A stretch of DNA of 49,854 nucleotides from Planctomycetaceae bacterium (lineage in GTDB: Bacteria; Planctomycetota; Planctomycetia; Planctomycetales; Planctomycetaceae), in the NCBI GenBank assembly GCA_002724315.1, contig PBOJ01000116.1:1-49854 (forward strand), read 5' to 3'. This document shows, piece after piece, positions 8,506 through 17,825 of this stretch. Below the pieces are notes generated by a model, which worked only from the letters and a program-made list of their open reading frames with translations, did not search any database and was not told the origin of the DNA. A program made the position numbers and the translations under genes. Within the stretch, counting starts at the first letter, position 1. The number at the start of each line of letters is the position of its first letter.

Positions 8506-9882
8506 ATGCTCGACCGATTGCCACGCTGTGACCGTCGCCTGCTGACCGTCCTGCTCGCCCTGTCACTGTCGATTGCCACCACGGCCCAGGATCGGGACCC
8601 GGCCACGGCCGACTCTCGCAAGACCCCGGAAAATTCCGCGAAGCCGGCTGACAACTTCGCCTCCGTATTCGATCGGCTCGACCGGAACAAGGACGGCGTG
8701 CTGGTGATCGACGAACTGACCGAGGACCAGGCCAAGTCGTTCGGTCGACTGCTGCGGGTCGCAGACGGCAACAACGACAAGCGTCTCACGCGTCAGGAAT
8801 TCCTCTCGTACCTCCAACCCGGCCCCGCCGGCCAACCGGAGACGGCTCAGCAGCGGAGAGTCAACGCCGTCCCGCCGGGAGCCTTCGAAAGATTTGACCG
8901 CAACCGGGACGGCAAGCTGACTCCCGAAGAATTTCCCGAGCAGGCCCGTCCACGCATCACCAGCTATCTCAAGCAACTGGGCAAGGATGGGCTCTCCCGA
9001 GAAGATTTCGCCGCGATGTACCGCCGGCAACAGGTCAGCCGAGGACAAGAGAATCGCGGCAGGCCCGGTGACCGCGGCCAACAGGAGCGGGCCAATGAAC
9101 AGGCTCGACGCGAGCAGTTCTTCGACAGGCTCGACCGTGACAAGGACGGAAAACTGACGGCACAGGAATTTCCTGAAAACTCCCGGGGACTGTTCACTTT
9201 CCTGGCTCGCCGCCTGGAGAAGAAGGAAGGCGAGTCCATCACCAAACAGGAATTCTTGGCCTCGATGCCGTCTCGGCCGACCGTCCAACGCCGTCCCGAA
9301 CCGGCCGGACCCGGCCGACCGAGCGACCGGCCTCGTCGCGGTGGCCCTCCCGAATCCGGACGCGGCCCGCTGCTGGTCCGGGTCCTCGACCTCAACCGCG
9401 ACGGCCAAATCAGCCGCGACGAACTCGCCAGGGCTGCCGACCAGTTCGAGCAACTTGACAGCAACGGTGATGGACAACTCGATACCAGGGAGCTCTTCGG
9501 AGGCTCACGGACGGGGTCGCGATTCGGTGGACGCCCCGGTTCACGACCTGACGCCCGTCCCGGCTCGAGACCAACCGGCGGCCAACCCGAGGCCCGCCCG
9601 GAATTCCGTCCCCGACGTCCCGATCGTCCCCGACGACCGGAGCCAGCGGAACCGACCGAAGCTCCGACCAGCAAGAAAAAGCCGGGTTCCCCCGAGAGCC
9701 GACTCTTCGGACGACTCGACCAAAACGGAGATGGGGCGATCCAGGCAGCCGAGATGCCGGCCACCCTCCGTAAACGGCTCACAACGTTCGACACCGACGG
9801 CAACGGGAGTGTCTCTCCTGCGGAATTCCGCCGTGGACTGAAAGAGCGACCCGACGTGCCCAACGAACGACGGGACCGATAA
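8506..9882 (+). CDS. secreted multi-EF-hand protein
   Basis: A 458-residue exported protein built from calcium-binding EF-hand loops. After a signal peptide (about 1-28), canonical 12-residue loops occur at about 59-70, 87-98, 131-142, 210-221, 295-306, 318-329, 405-416 and 429-440. A shortened loop lies near 158-167. Most have the D-x-N/D-x-D-G pattern and end in Glu. Arg/Pro/Gly-rich spacers (about 176-200, 255-290, 335-395) separate the pairs and look disordered. It probably binds Ca2+ outside the cytoplasm and may act as a surface or matrix protein. The function beyond calcium binding is not known. Confidence 0.85.
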   Translation: MLDRLPRCDRRLLTVLLALSLSIATTAQDRDPATADSRKTPENSAKPADNFASVFDRLDRNKDGVLVIDELTEDQAKSFGRLLRVADGNNDKRLTRQEFLSYLQPGPAGQPETAQQRRVNAVPPGAFERFDRNRDGKLTPEEFPEQARPRITSYLKQLGKDGLSREDFAAMYRRQQVSRGQENRGRPGDRGQQERANEQARREQFFDRLDRDKDGKLTAQEFPENSRGLFTFLARRLEKKEGESITKQEFLASMPSRPTVQRRPEPAGPGRPSDRPRRGGPPESGRGPLLVRVLDLNRDGQISRDELARAADQFEQLDSNGDGQLDTRELFGGSRTGSRFGGRPGSRPDARPGSRPTGGQPEARPEFRPRRPDRPRRPEPAEPTEAPTSKKKPGSPESRLFGRLDQNGDGAIQAAEMPATLRKRLTTFDTDGNGSVSPAEFRRGLKERPDVPNERRDR

Positions 9883-9908
9883 CAAGACGGCCTGGGGCAA
9901 AGAAACGG

Positions 9909-10580
9909 ATGGGGCGATCGTGGCGAGACCGGATGGCGTTTTTTCGCCAGGTCCGTGAGCACTACCACACGACTGGCGCGATCGCTCCATCGAGTCGTTT
10001 CCTGGCGAGGGCGCAGACCGGACCGCTGGCGAACCTGAAAGCCCATACGGACCGGCCGGTCAGAGTCCTGGAAGTGGGTCCGGGAACCGGCGCGGTGACC
10101 CGCCAGATCGTCGAACTGCTCGAGCCCGGCGATACGTTCGACCTGGTCGAGATCAACACGGCATTCGCCGAACTGCTCGAACGGCGATTCACTGACGATC
10201 CCGCGTTCTCGTCACTGTCGGCTTCGGCCCGTGTCCACGCTGTCCCGCTGCAGGAATTCTCCTCCGATGCCCCCTACGACGTGATTGTCTCCGGACTGCC
10301 GATGAACAACTTCTCATCGGAACTCGTTGAGGAACTCTTTGAAGCCTATTTCCGGCTACTCGGCCCCGAAGGAACCCTGTCGTACTTCGAATACATGTAC
10401 ATGCGGCCAATGCGGAAACTGGTTTCCGGACGGAAGGACCGAGAACGGGTGAACCGAATTGCCGAGATCATGCGGCGGCACTGTCGTCAAAGACGAACAC
10501 GAACCAGTTGGGTCCTGGCCAACCTCCCTCCCGCCTGGATTCAGCATCTCTCGGGACACGCCGATTCGGCAGCGCGTTGA
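9909..10580 (+). CDS. class I SAM-dependent methyltransferase, phospholipid N-methyltransferase-like
   Basis: A 223-residue cytoplasmic methyltransferase. It shows the SAM-binding motif VLEVGPGTGAVT, the acidic strand-2 end (DLVEIN), and the phrases TGAIAPSSRFLARA near the N-terminus and VSGLPMNNF after strand 4. These are characteristic of the bacterial phospholipid N-methyltransferase/rRNA dimethylase-like group (PmtA-type). The likely reaction is methylation of phosphatidylethanolamine, but other lipid amines or quinone-like substrates are possible. The start could be 9909 or the in-frame ATG at 9933. It lies 26 bases after the EF-hand gene. Confidence 0.7.
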   Translation: MGRSWRDRMAFFRQVREHYHTTGAIAPSSRFLARAQTGPLANLKAHTDRPVRVLEVGPGTGAVTRQIVELLEPGDTFDLVEINTAFAELLERRFTDDPAFSSLSASARVHAVPLQEFSSDAPYDVIVSGLPMNNFSSELVEELFEAYFRLLGPEGTLSYFEYMYMRPMRKLVSGRKDRERVNRIAEIMRRHCRQRRTRTSWVLANLPPAWIQHLSGHADSAAR

Positions 10581-10668
10581 TTTTCCCTCCAGCCGGATCT
10601 GTCCGATCCCGGACGTCGGCCGCCAGACTGCTTGTCGCCTCGTCGATCGGCTGTTCTAATCGCGGCCC

Positions 10669-11757
10669 ATGAACGGGTGGGGACAAAACGGCTGGACCGG
10701 CGGCCAGTACAGCCTGTGGCGCGTGCTACTGGGCCTGGGAGTCCTCTCGCTGGCCGTCCGACAACTGGCTACCGCGGGAGGTGACCCCGTCAGCGTGGTC
10801 ATCGCTCTCACCGCGTTGACACTCTCGACAGCGGTGATTGTCGGCTGGTGGGACAGTCCGGCCGCAGCCCTGCTGGCCACGGCAACCGCGGGGCTGATCT
10901 TTCAGGATTCTGACCTGTCACCTCGACTCTGGCCGCTTGTGGCCATGCTCCTGCTGCACGCCGTGGCTCCACCGGCACCGTTCGGTTCTCGAATGGCTCG
11001 CGGCCGAGTCAATCCCGACGGGGATTGGCAACTGCCGGTGTGGCTGCACGCTGCCAGCTGGTTCGTGCTGCTGGCGGCCACCGTGCTGGCCGTCTTCGAC
11101 ACCGGTCCCGATGACACCGTGTGGACCGAGCTCGCCAACCGCGGTGGAGTGGTGACCGCCACCATCCTCGCCGCGTCACCGCGGACTCGTCGGCTGGCTT
11201 GGCTGATCGCGGGATTGACCTGGGTCGGTTTGGCCTGCGGCGGGATGGCCGACTGGTGTCTGTCCGGACTGGCCCCGGCCTGGCTGTTGTCCGCGGACCC
11301 CGCCTGGATTCCTGACGGTCGTCACCGGGAGAACCGATCGGGACCGGCCTGGCTGTTCTACGACGGACACTGCGGCCTGTGTCACCGCTGTGTCCGCCTG
11401 GTGCTGTCCGAGGATCGACGCGAGGACACGATTCGACTGGCCCCGCTCCAGGGGGCGGCATTCTCGGAGATGGTCGAGCCATCGGTCCGAGAACGATTGC
11501 CCGACAGCATCGTGTTGGTCACTCCCGCCGGTGAAGTCCTGTGCCGATCAGCCGCGGTGCTCGAGTTGGGCCGACTGCTCGGAGGCTGCTGGCGGATGGC
11601 GGCTGGAATCTCCCGCGTGATCCCCCGGCCCCTGGCCGACCTGGTGTACCGCCTGGTGGCCACGATCCGTCACCGCCTGTTCGGACGTCCCACCGAAGCG
11701 TGTCCGCTGATTCCCGACGAATTACGCGGGCGATTTGACCTGCGGTACGACGAGTGA
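10669..11757 (+). CDS. membrane protein fused to a DCC-family (DUF393) thiol-disulfide oxidoreductase domain
   Basis: A 362-residue fusion. The first 215 residues or so hold several hydrophobic helices (for example SLWRVLLGLGVLSLAVRQL and WFVLLAATVLAVF) and form a membrane domain of the type often placed next to DCC proteins. The C-terminal domain opens with WLFYDGHCGLCHRCVRLVL, the DUF393 motif with Cys235, Cys238 and an extra Cys241. It ends with a Cys-containing tail (EACPLIPDELR). DCC proteins are thioredoxin-like and are thought to exchange thiols and disulfides; the fusion would place this activity at the membrane. It lies 88 bases after the methyltransferase. Confidence 0.75.
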   Translation: MNGWGQNGWTGGQYSLWRVLLGLGVLSLAVRQLATAGGDPVSVVIALTALTLSTAVIVGWWDSPAAALLATATAGLIFQDSDLSPRLWPLVAMLLLHAVAPPAPFGSRMARGRVNPDGDWQLPVWLHAASWFVLLAATVLAVFDTGPDDTVWTELANRGGVVTATILAASPRTRRLAWLIAGLTWVGLACGGMADWCLSGLAPAWLLSADPAWIPDGRHRENRSGPAWLFYDGHCGLCHRCVRLVLSEDRREDTIRLAPLQGAAFSEMVEPSVRERLPDSIVLVTPAGEVLCRSAAVLELGRLLGGCWRMAAGISRVIPRPLADLVYRLVATIRHRLFGRPTEACPLIPDELRGRFDLRYDE

Positions 11758-11850
11758 TTTGGAGCGGGGGCTCTGCTAAGCTGGCTGTTCGCGCCCGACT
11801 TCAACAATGTCGGCCACCCTTCAACGGCCACCCAACACGGAATCCCCCTC

Positions 11851-12768
11851 ATGGCAGCTCCTTCAATTGTCCCCGGCGAAACCCGAATCGGCTGGATCGG
11901 CACCGGCGTGATGGGTGCCAGCATGGTCAGTCACCTGATCGATGCCGGTTTTCAGGCCACCGTCTACTCGCGGACACGCGACAAGGCCGAACCCGTGCTC
12001 GCCAAGGGTGCCGAGTGGGCCGATTCGCCCAAGGCGGTTGCCGAGGCATCCGACGTGATCTTCGCGATCGTCGGGTTTCCCTCCGACGTCCGCGAGGTGA
12101 TGCTGGGTGAAGATGGAGCACTGGCAGGTTCGAAACCCGGCAACGTGCTGGTCGACATGACCACCAGCGAACCGTCGTTGGCAATCGAGATCCACGAGGC
12201 GGCCCGGGCCCAGGACGTGCACAGCGTCGACGCTCCGGTCTCCGGTGGCGACGTCGGCGCCAAGAACGGAACGCTCTCGATCATGATCGGCGGCGACGAC
12301 GAGGTGGTCCAGGCCCTGCAACCGTGCTGGGACGCGATGGGCGGCACGATCGTGCACCAGGGCGGTGCCGGAGCTGGACAACACACCAAGATGGTCAACC
12401 AGATCCTGATCGCAACCAACATGATCGGCGTCTGTGAGGCCCTGCTGTACGGGCAGAAGGCCGGACTCGACTTGCCCACGGTCCTGGAGTCGGTTGGCGG
12501 TGGCGCTGCCGCCAGTTGGTCACTGTCGAACCTCGGCCCCCGGATCATGGACAACAACTTCGATCCCGGGTTCTTCGTCGAGCACTTCATCAAGGACATG
12601 GGCATCGCTTTGTCCGAGGGCAAGACCCTGGGGCTCTCGCTGCCCGGACTCGCCCTCTCTCACCAGCTCTACCTGGCCCTGCAGGCGCAGGGACACGGAC
12701 GCGATGGAACCCACGCACTGGAACTGTCGCTGGCATCCGGTTCGGGTGTCGACTGGAAGAACCGCTAG
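11851..12768 (+). CDS. NAD(P)-dependent beta-hydroxyacid dehydrogenase (3-hydroxyisobutyrate dehydrogenase family)
   Basis: A 305-residue soluble enzyme. The N-terminal Rossmann domain has the dinucleotide motif [10 protein letters not shown] (13-22). The family substrate-binding signature follows at about 128-140 ([14 protein letters not shown]), then a Gly-rich turn and the catalytic Lys180 in GQHTKMVNQ. The all-helical C-terminal domain is complete. Family members oxidise 3-hydroxyisobutyrate or reduce tartronate semialdehyde (GarR/GlxR), and sequence alone does not separate these. Its neighbour is dapA, 86 bases downstream, but no shared pathway is evident. Confidence 0.85.
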   Translation: MAAPSIVPGETRIGWIGTGVMGASMVSHLIDAGFQATVYSRTRDKAEPVLAKGAEWADSPKAVAEASDVIFAIVGFPSDVREVMLGEDGALAGSKPGNVLVDMTTSEPSLAIEIHEAARAQDVHSVDAPVSGGDVGAKNGTLSIMIGGDDEVVQALQPCWDAMGGTIVHQGGAGAGQHTKMVNQILIATNMIGVCEALLYGQKAGLDLPTVLESVGGGAAASWSLSNLGPRIMDNNFDPGFFVEHFIKDMGIALSEGKTLGLSLPGLALSHQLYLALQAQGHGRDGTHALELSLASGSGVDWKNR

Positions 12769-12854
12769 AAAACCAGCCAGGCCACTCGACGCGGTTCACA
12801 CCTCCGGGAGAGTTCCGGGGACTCGTCTCGAGTCGGGAAGGAAAGAGGAAGAGG

Positions 12855-13754
12855 ATGGGAAGCAAGGGTGAACAATTCGCCGGATTGACCGTGGCGCTGG
12901 TGACGCCGTTTGCCGACGGCAAAATCGATGAAGCAGCCCTGAGAGCGCTCGTCGATTTTCACGCAGAATCCGGCACCGACTGCGTCAGCCCGGTAGGAAC
13001 AACCGGGGAAAGTCCCACGCTGTCGCACGACGAACACGAACAGGTGATCCGGGTCGTCTGCGAACAGGCCGCCGGTCGAATCCGGGTCATGGCCGGTACC
13101 GGGTCCAACAGCACGTCCGAAGCGATCCGGTTGACGAAGTTTGCCCAATCTGTCGGAGCCGATGCGGCGCTGATGGTCGCCCCCTACTACAACAAGCCAA
13201 CCCAGGACGGATTCTTCGAACACTACCGGGCAGTCAGCGAAGCCGTGGATCTGCCAATCGTGCTCTACAACATCCCGGGCCGTACGGCCAAGAACATGGA
13301 ACCCGAGACGATCGCCCGCATCGGTGAACTGGACAGTGTCGTGGCGATCAAGGAGTCCACCGGATCGATGGACCAGGCTTCCCAGGTGCTGGCCATCTCC
13401 GATCTCACGGTGCTTTCCGGTGATGACAGCCTGACCCTGCCGCTGCTGGCCATCGGTGGCCGTGGGGTTGTCTCGGTCGTCGGCAACATCATCCCCGATG
13501 ACGTCAAGGCGATGCTGGTGGCATTCGACAACGGGGAACTCGCCGAGGCCCAGCAGTGGCACGCGCGACTGTTCCCCCTCTGCCGAGACCTGCTCGGCCT
13601 GGCCACCAATCCGATCCCGATCAAGGCCGCGATGGGGCTCCTGGGTCGGGACACCGGAGACGTACGACTGCCGATGACACCATTGGCGTCCGGAGAACTG
13701 GCCGAACTCAAGACCACACTCACCGGCTATGGTCTGTTGTCGGCAACCGGTTGA
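12855..13754 (+). CDS. dapA: 4-hydroxy-tetrahydrodipicolinate synthase
   Basis: A 299-residue TIM-barrel enzyme that condenses pyruvate with aspartate semialdehyde, the first committed step of the diaminopimelate/lysine pathway. Visible signatures are GTTGE (48-52), YYNKPTQDG, the catalytic Tyr138 in VLYNIPGRT and the Schiff-base Lys166 in VVAIKESTG. Length and spacing match the family closely. The ATG at 12855 is fixed by a strong purine-rich ribosome site (GGAAAGAGGAAGAGG) directly upstream; the open frame extends far upstream but would overlap the dehydrogenase gene. Related aldolases such as N-acetylneuraminate lyase are less likely given the GTTGES and YNIPGRT motifs. Confidence 0.9.
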   Translation: MGSKGEQFAGLTVALVTPFADGKIDEAALRALVDFHAESGTDCVSPVGTTGESPTLSHDEHEQVIRVVCEQAAGRIRVMAGTGSNSTSEAIRLTKFAQSVGADAALMVAPYYNKPTQDGFFEHYRAVSEAVDLPIVLYNIPGRTAKNMEPETIARIGELDSVVAIKESTGSMDQASQVLAISDLTVLSGDDSLTLPLLAIGGRGVVSVVGNIIPDDVKAMLVAFDNGELAEAQQWHARLFPLCRDLLGLATNPIPIKAAMGLLGRDTGDVRLPMTPLASGELAELKTTLTGYGLLSATG

Positions 13755-13802
13755 CGTGGCAGAATTGGGAGCTCAACGAGTCGAGTGTCCGGGAGGTTGG
13801 TG

Positions 13803-15110
13803 GTGATCTTCAAGTTCGGCAAGAAGGGCAAGAAAGCTTCCCAGGGACAGGGCGATGACGTCGAAGTCGAACTGATCCGGTTTCAGACCGAGTTCGACGT
13901 GAAAGCCAACGAGAAGCTGGTTCGGGTTGCCTTTGAACCGCTGAAAGAACTCCTCACCGACGGGCTGACTCGTCGAGCCGAGACGATCCGTGTCGATCCC
14001 AAGGGAGACCGCGCTACGATCGGTTTCCTGGTCGACGGGATCCCCGTGCCCGCCGGTCGCATTCCCCGCCAACGGGCCCACGCCATGACCCAGATGACCA
14101 AGGTCCTGGCCGGAATGGATGCCGCGGAGCGGACTCAGCCACAGGCCGGAGCGGTCAATGCGTCACTTTCTGACGACGAGTACGAACTGCAGGTGCGCAC
14201 GCAGCCGGTCGCCGGTGGACTCGAACGGCTGACCGTCCATTTCCGTAATCTCGACGAACGACTCGACAAGCCCGAAGACATCGGTATGACAGTCGAGATG
14301 AAGACAACAATCCGCGAGTTGAACGGAAACAGCCAGGGCGTATTCCTGGTCTGTGGTCCGTCTCGCAGCGGCGTCACCACCACCCTGTACGCCTCAGTCC
14401 GCGGCCTGGATGCCTACCTCCGGGACATCCAGACGATCTGTTTCACCGAGGATCGTGAACTGATCAACATCACGAAGTTCGAGGCGAATGCGGAGGATGA
14501 TTTCGAGGAAACGCTTCGGCGGTGCGTCCGTGTCGAACCCGACGTGATCCTGCTGGACCCGGTGCTCGATGCCGATGTCGCGAAGGTGCTCCTCGGCTTC
14601 CAGGACAGTGTCGCTTTCATGACCGAGATCGCTGCCGCCGACGCCGCGGCGGGTTTGCTGAAATGGTCCGAGTGGATCGGCGATCCCTCGCTCGCTGCCG
14701 AATCGCTCAATGGAGCGATCAGCCAGAAGCTGATCCGAAAACTCTGCAACAGTTGCAAGGAAGCCTACAAACCCAATCCAAAACTGATGCAGAAGATCGG
14801 GCTGGACCCCGAAGAGATCCCGGTGCTGTACCGCAAGGCCCGGCCACCGGAAGAGGTCACCGAGCGTGGAGAAGAGATCGAACCGTGCCTGCCGTGTAAC
14901 GACACGGGGTACCTCGGGCGAGTGGCGGTTTTCGAGTTGATCGAGGTGAACGAGGAAATCCGGCAATTGATCGCCTCTGGTGCCGATGCTGGACAGTTGA
15001 AGTCCAAGGCCCGCGAGAGCGAGATGATGACGCTGCAGAAGGACGCCATGCGGCACGTCGCCGATGGCACCACATCGCTCGAGGAACTGCAACGGGCGTT
15101 CAAGAGCTGA
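13803..15110 (+). CDS. GspE/PilB-like secretion ATPase with degenerate catalytic motifs
   Basis: A 435-residue relative of the type II secretion/type IV pilus ATPases. I chose GTG at 13803 because GGGAGG at 13791-13796 lies 6 bases before it; GTG at 13785 is also in frame. The N-terminal domain and RecA-like core are present, and the zinc cluster Cys pairs remain (LCNSCKEAY and CLPCNDTGYLGRVAVFE). The P-loop, however, reads GPSRSGVTTT, with Val191 in place of the essential Lys. The Walker B region is EPDVILLDPVLD (245-256) without the usual Glu, and the His box reads FMTEIAAADAA. It is probably not an active ATPase and may be a regulatory or structural subunit. No other secretion genes are nearby. 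Confidence 0.75.
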   Translation: MIFKFGKKGKKASQGQGDDVEVELIRFQTEFDVKANEKLVRVAFEPLKELLTDGLTRRAETIRVDPKGDRATIGFLVDGIPVPAGRIPRQRAHAMTQMTKVLAGMDAAERTQPQAGAVNASLSDDEYELQVRTQPVAGGLERLTVHFRNLDERLDKPEDIGMTVEMKTTIRELNGNSQGVFLVCGPSRSGVTTTLYASVRGLDAYLRDIQTICFTEDRELINITKFEANAEDDFEETLRRCVRVEPDVILLDPVLDADVAKVLLGFQDSVAFMTEIAAADAAAGLLKWSEWIGDPSLAAESLNGAISQKLIRKLCNSCKEAYKPNPKLMQKIGLDPEEIPVLYRKARPPEEVTERGEEIEPCLPCNDTGYLGRVAVFELIEVNEEIRQLIASGADAGQLKSKARESEMMTLQKDAMRHVADGTTSLEELQRAFKS

Positions 15111-15256
15111 TAATTCGACCGTTGCTGCGGTAACGAGTTAAAATTTGCCGGTTTTGCCGAAGATTCTGGTTGTGACGGCCGATCTCAGTTAACGGCCGGC
15201 GCGTGTCGGTCGAGTTGATACTCCGGCTCGAACAGCGGCCAGAATCGAGGCCTCAC

Positions 15257-15499
15257 ATGATGTCTACCAGCAAGCGTCTCGCCAGCGGTCTGATCCTGCT
15301 GGCCGCCGCGGGAACAGCCGGCCTGGCCGGTTGCCAGACCACCGTCGGCGGACAGACCCTGCCATCGGGCTACTACCTCCGGGACGACGTCCAGTACTTC
15401 CCGTCCGGACCGGAATTCCTGCTCTATAACACCGAGCGGGCCTACCAGCAGAGACAGGAACAACAGGACCTCGGCGATGATGCGGATGTCCAACCTTGA
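15257..15499 (+). CDS. small lipoprotein of unknown function
   Basis: An 80-residue lipoprotein. The ATG at 15257 (a second ATG follows immediately) has a CGAGG ribosome site 6-7 bases upstream. The signal ends in a lipobox LAGC (mature Cys followed by QTTVGG). The mature part is short and polar, with the phrase LPSGYYLRDDVQYFPSGPEF and a Gln/Arg/Asp-rich tail that may be disordered or coiled. I recall similar short lipoproteins in other planctomycetes but know no function. It lies 146 bases after the GspE-like gene. Confidence 0.65.
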   Translation: MMSTSKRLASGLILLAAAGTAGLAGCQTTVGGQTLPSGYYLRDDVQYFPSGPEFLLYNTERAYQQRQEQQDLGDDADVQP

Positions 15500-15848
15500 T
15501 CGACAGCACTGATCTCACTTCACGGTTTTCTCCAGTGATTCTCCTCTCCCCCTTTTCCCGGTCACGCTCCGGCAAATAGGCGATGACTCGGGCGAACCCC
15601 GTTAGCCCCCTGTGGGCCGATTGACGTGGTTCGTCGGGGGGGACGAGCCCCCCTCGCAGCCGACAAGCGATGGCACACCGGCACCCCGGACGCCGGAACG
15701 AGCCCGCTTGCTGGTCTGCGAGGGGGTTCCTTTTTCTGCGTCGGGCGCAACGCTTGCACCCCGTGCCGCCGGCTGGCAACAATCCACGGCCGTGCCGTCA
15801 CCAGACGGTCTCCCGGCCGGATGATTGCTGTTCCCAGGAGTCCCACCG
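15500..15848. other. 349-base intergenic region with GC-rich hairpins
   Basis: No gene was found here. The region holds a very stable G/C hairpin (G run 15636-15642, C run 15648-15653) and a terminator-like hairpin at 15695-15735. The ribosome site AGGAG (15836-15840) of the next gene lies at its end. Neither strand could be matched to a tRNA or known riboswitch by eye. Confidence 0.5.
15695..15735 (+). terminator. candidate intrinsic terminator
   Basis: GGAAC (15695-15699) pairs with GTTCC (15726-15730). Inside it CCC (15703-15705) can pair with GGG, and GC with GC. The stem is followed directly by TTTTT (15731-15735). It lies about 200 bases after the small lipoprotein stop and before the hydrolase gene, so it could end the upstream transcript. 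Hand-folded only. Confidence 0.35.
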
Positions 15849-17825
15849 ATGCGGACCCTTCGCCTGTTGTCCCTCGCCTGCTTCACCCTGGCCCTCGCTC
15901 CATCTTTCGCCGACGCCGATGTCAGGAGCCTGCTGGAGTCGAAGATCCTCAGCCCGGGCACCCCCCAGCGAGAGGTCATCTCGTTCACCGAGGGCCGCGT
16001 TCCGCCGATGCCGGCAGTCAAATCGAAACAACAGTGGGAAGCCATCGCGGGGGTTCTCCGGCAACGCGTGCTCGACGAGGTCATTTTTCGTGGTGAGGCG
16101 GCAGCGTGGCGGAAGGCCAGAACCGGAGTGGTGTGGATGGAAACGATCTCGGGTGGACCGGGCTATCGGATCCGCAAGGTCCGTTTCGAAGCCTTGCCGG
16201 GACTGTGGATCCCCGCATTGCTCTACGAACCCGAAGGACTCGACAAATCCTCCGGGCGAATCCCCGTGGTGCTCAACGTCAATGGCCACGACCGTCCCAA
16301 CGGCAAGGCGGTCCGGTACAAGCAGATCCGTTGTATCAACCAGGCTCGTCGCGGCATGCTGGCGTTGAACGTCGAGTGGCTGGGAATGGGGCAGTTGCAC
16401 ACGCCCGAGTACGGCCACTACCTGCTGAACCAACTCGACCTCTGTGGCACCAGCGGCCTGGCCCCCTTCTATCTCTCGATGTCCCGCGGGATCGACCTGC
16501 TGCTTTCGCACCCCAACGCCGATCCCGGCCGGGTCGCCGTCGCGGGACTTTCCGGTGGAGGCTGGCAAACGATCACCATCAGCGCGCTCGACACCCGTGT
16601 CACGCTCTCGGATCCGGTTGCCGGCTACTCCAGCTACCTCACCCGCACCCGGAATTTCTCGGACTTGGGCGACTCCGAACAGACCCCCTGTGACCTGGCC
16701 ACCGTTGCGGACTACTCTCACCTGACCGCGATGCTGGCGCCCCGACCGACCCTGTTGACCTTCAACGCCACCGACAACTGCTGCTTCGCCGCGGGCCACG
16801 CCTTGCCTCCTCTGCTGGCCGCCGCCCGCCCGATCTACCGGCTCTACGGCAAACGGCAGAACCTCTGGGCGCACGTCAATTTCTCACCCGGCAATCACAA
16901 TTTCGGCCGGGACAACCGGGAAGCGCTTTACCGGATGTTCGGCGTGCACTTCTTCCCCGACCGGACCGACTACGACGCCCGTGAATTCGACGTCAGCGAT
17001 CAGGTGAAAACCAAGCAACAACTCCACGTGGCCATCCCCGACAACAACGCCACGTTCGTCTCGCTCGCCAGGCAGATCGCCTCGTCTCTTCCTCGACATG
17101 CGGACACACCCACCGCTGACGCCTCGCCGGCGGCACGCAGCAAGTGGCAGTCGGCAGCCCGCAAGAGGTTGGCACGAGTGATCCGGACACGTCCGATGCA
17201 ACTGGGGTCCACCCTGGTCGATGAAAAGATCGAGGGGGAGGGCGACGGACAGACCCGGGCGATCCTGTGGAAGCTGAGACTCGGCGGCGAATGGACGGTT
17301 CCGGTGGTGGAACTGGTTCGGGGGGAACCGAAGGCCACGTCGCTGCTGTTGGCCGACAAGGGGCGCACCTCGGTGGCCGATACCGCCGAAGCACTCCTGG
17401 CCAAAGGACACCGCGTGATCGCCGTCGACCCGTTCTACCTCGGCGAATCCGCCATCGGGGGCCGGGACTTCCTGTTTGCCCTGATGGTCGCCACCGTCGG
17501 AGACCGGGCACTGGGCCTGCAGGCCCGCCAGTTACAAGCTGTGGCGAAATGGGCACAAAAGCAACGCGGACAGCCGGTCCACCTCGTGGCTCACGGACCT
17601 CGCACGTCACTGGCCGCCCTGGTCGCCTCGGGACTCGAGCCCGGGTCAATCGGCGAGTTGCGGTTGTACGGCTGCTACAAGAGCCTGAAGCAGGTGATCG
17701 AATCGAAGCTGGGAGTCAACCGCGCCCCGGAACTGTTCTGCTTCGGATTGCTGGAACAATTCGACATCCCGCAACTCGAAGCGCTTGTGGCACCGCGAAC
17801 GCTGACGCGGAACCAGGCCCCTTAG
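15849..17825 (+). CDS. secreted alpha/beta hydrolase (acetyl xylan esterase-like) with a second, degenerate hydrolase domain
   Basis: A 658-residue exported protein. ATG 15849 has AGGAG 8 bases upstream and opens a signal peptide (cut near SFADA). The first domain (about 70-380) is an alpha/beta hydrolase of the carbohydrate-esterase type: nucleophile elbow VAVAGLSGGGW with Ser235, an Asp-containing loop NATDNCCF, and a late His in SPGNHNFGRDN. It probably removes acyl groups from polysaccharides. The C-terminal part (about 470-658) looks like a second alpha/beta fold (LLLADKGRTSVADTAEALL), but its elbow reads HLVAHGPRTS without a correctly placed Ser. The stop overlaps the stop of the convergent DUF1501 gene. 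Confidence 0.75.
   Translation: MRTLRLLSLACFTLALAPSFADADVRSLLESKILSPGTPQREVISFTEGRVPPMPAVKSKQQWEAIAGVLRQRVLDEVIFRGEAAAWRKARTGVVWMETISGGPGYRIRKVRFEALPGLWIPALLYEPEGLDKSSGRIPVVLNVNGHDRPNGKAVRYKQIRCINQARRGMLALNVEWLGMGQLHTPEYGHYLLNQLDLCGTSGLAPFYLSMSRGIDLLLSHPNADPGRVAVAGLSGGGWQTITISALDTRVTLSDPVAGYSSYLTRTRNFSDLGDSEQTPCDLATVADYSHLTAMLAPRPTLLTFNATDNCCFAAGHALPPLLAAARPIYRLYGKRQNLWAHVNFSPGNHNFGRDNREALYRMFGVHFFPDRTDYDAREFDVSDQVKTKQQLHVAIPDNNATFVSLARQIASSLPRHADTPTADASPAARSKWQSAARKRLARVIRTRPMQLGSTLVDEKIEGEGDGQTRAILWKLRLGGEWTVPVVELVRGEPKATSLLLADKGRTSVADTAEALLAKGHRVIAVDPFYLGESAIGGRDFLFALMVATVGDRALGLQARQLQAVAKWAQKQRGQPVHLVAHGPRTSLAALVASGLEPGSIGELRLYGCYKSLKQVIESKLGVNRAPELFCFGLLEQFDIPQLEALVAPRTLTRNQAP

Noticed and set aside
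12516..12854. N-terminal extension of DapA
   Set aside because: The extension overlaps the dehydrogenase gene and has no family similarity. A strong ribosome site fixes the start at 12855.
15500..15848. A tRNA or other RNA gene in the intergenic region
   Set aside because: Hairpins are present, but no cloverleaf, T-loop sequence or riboswitch core could be drawn.
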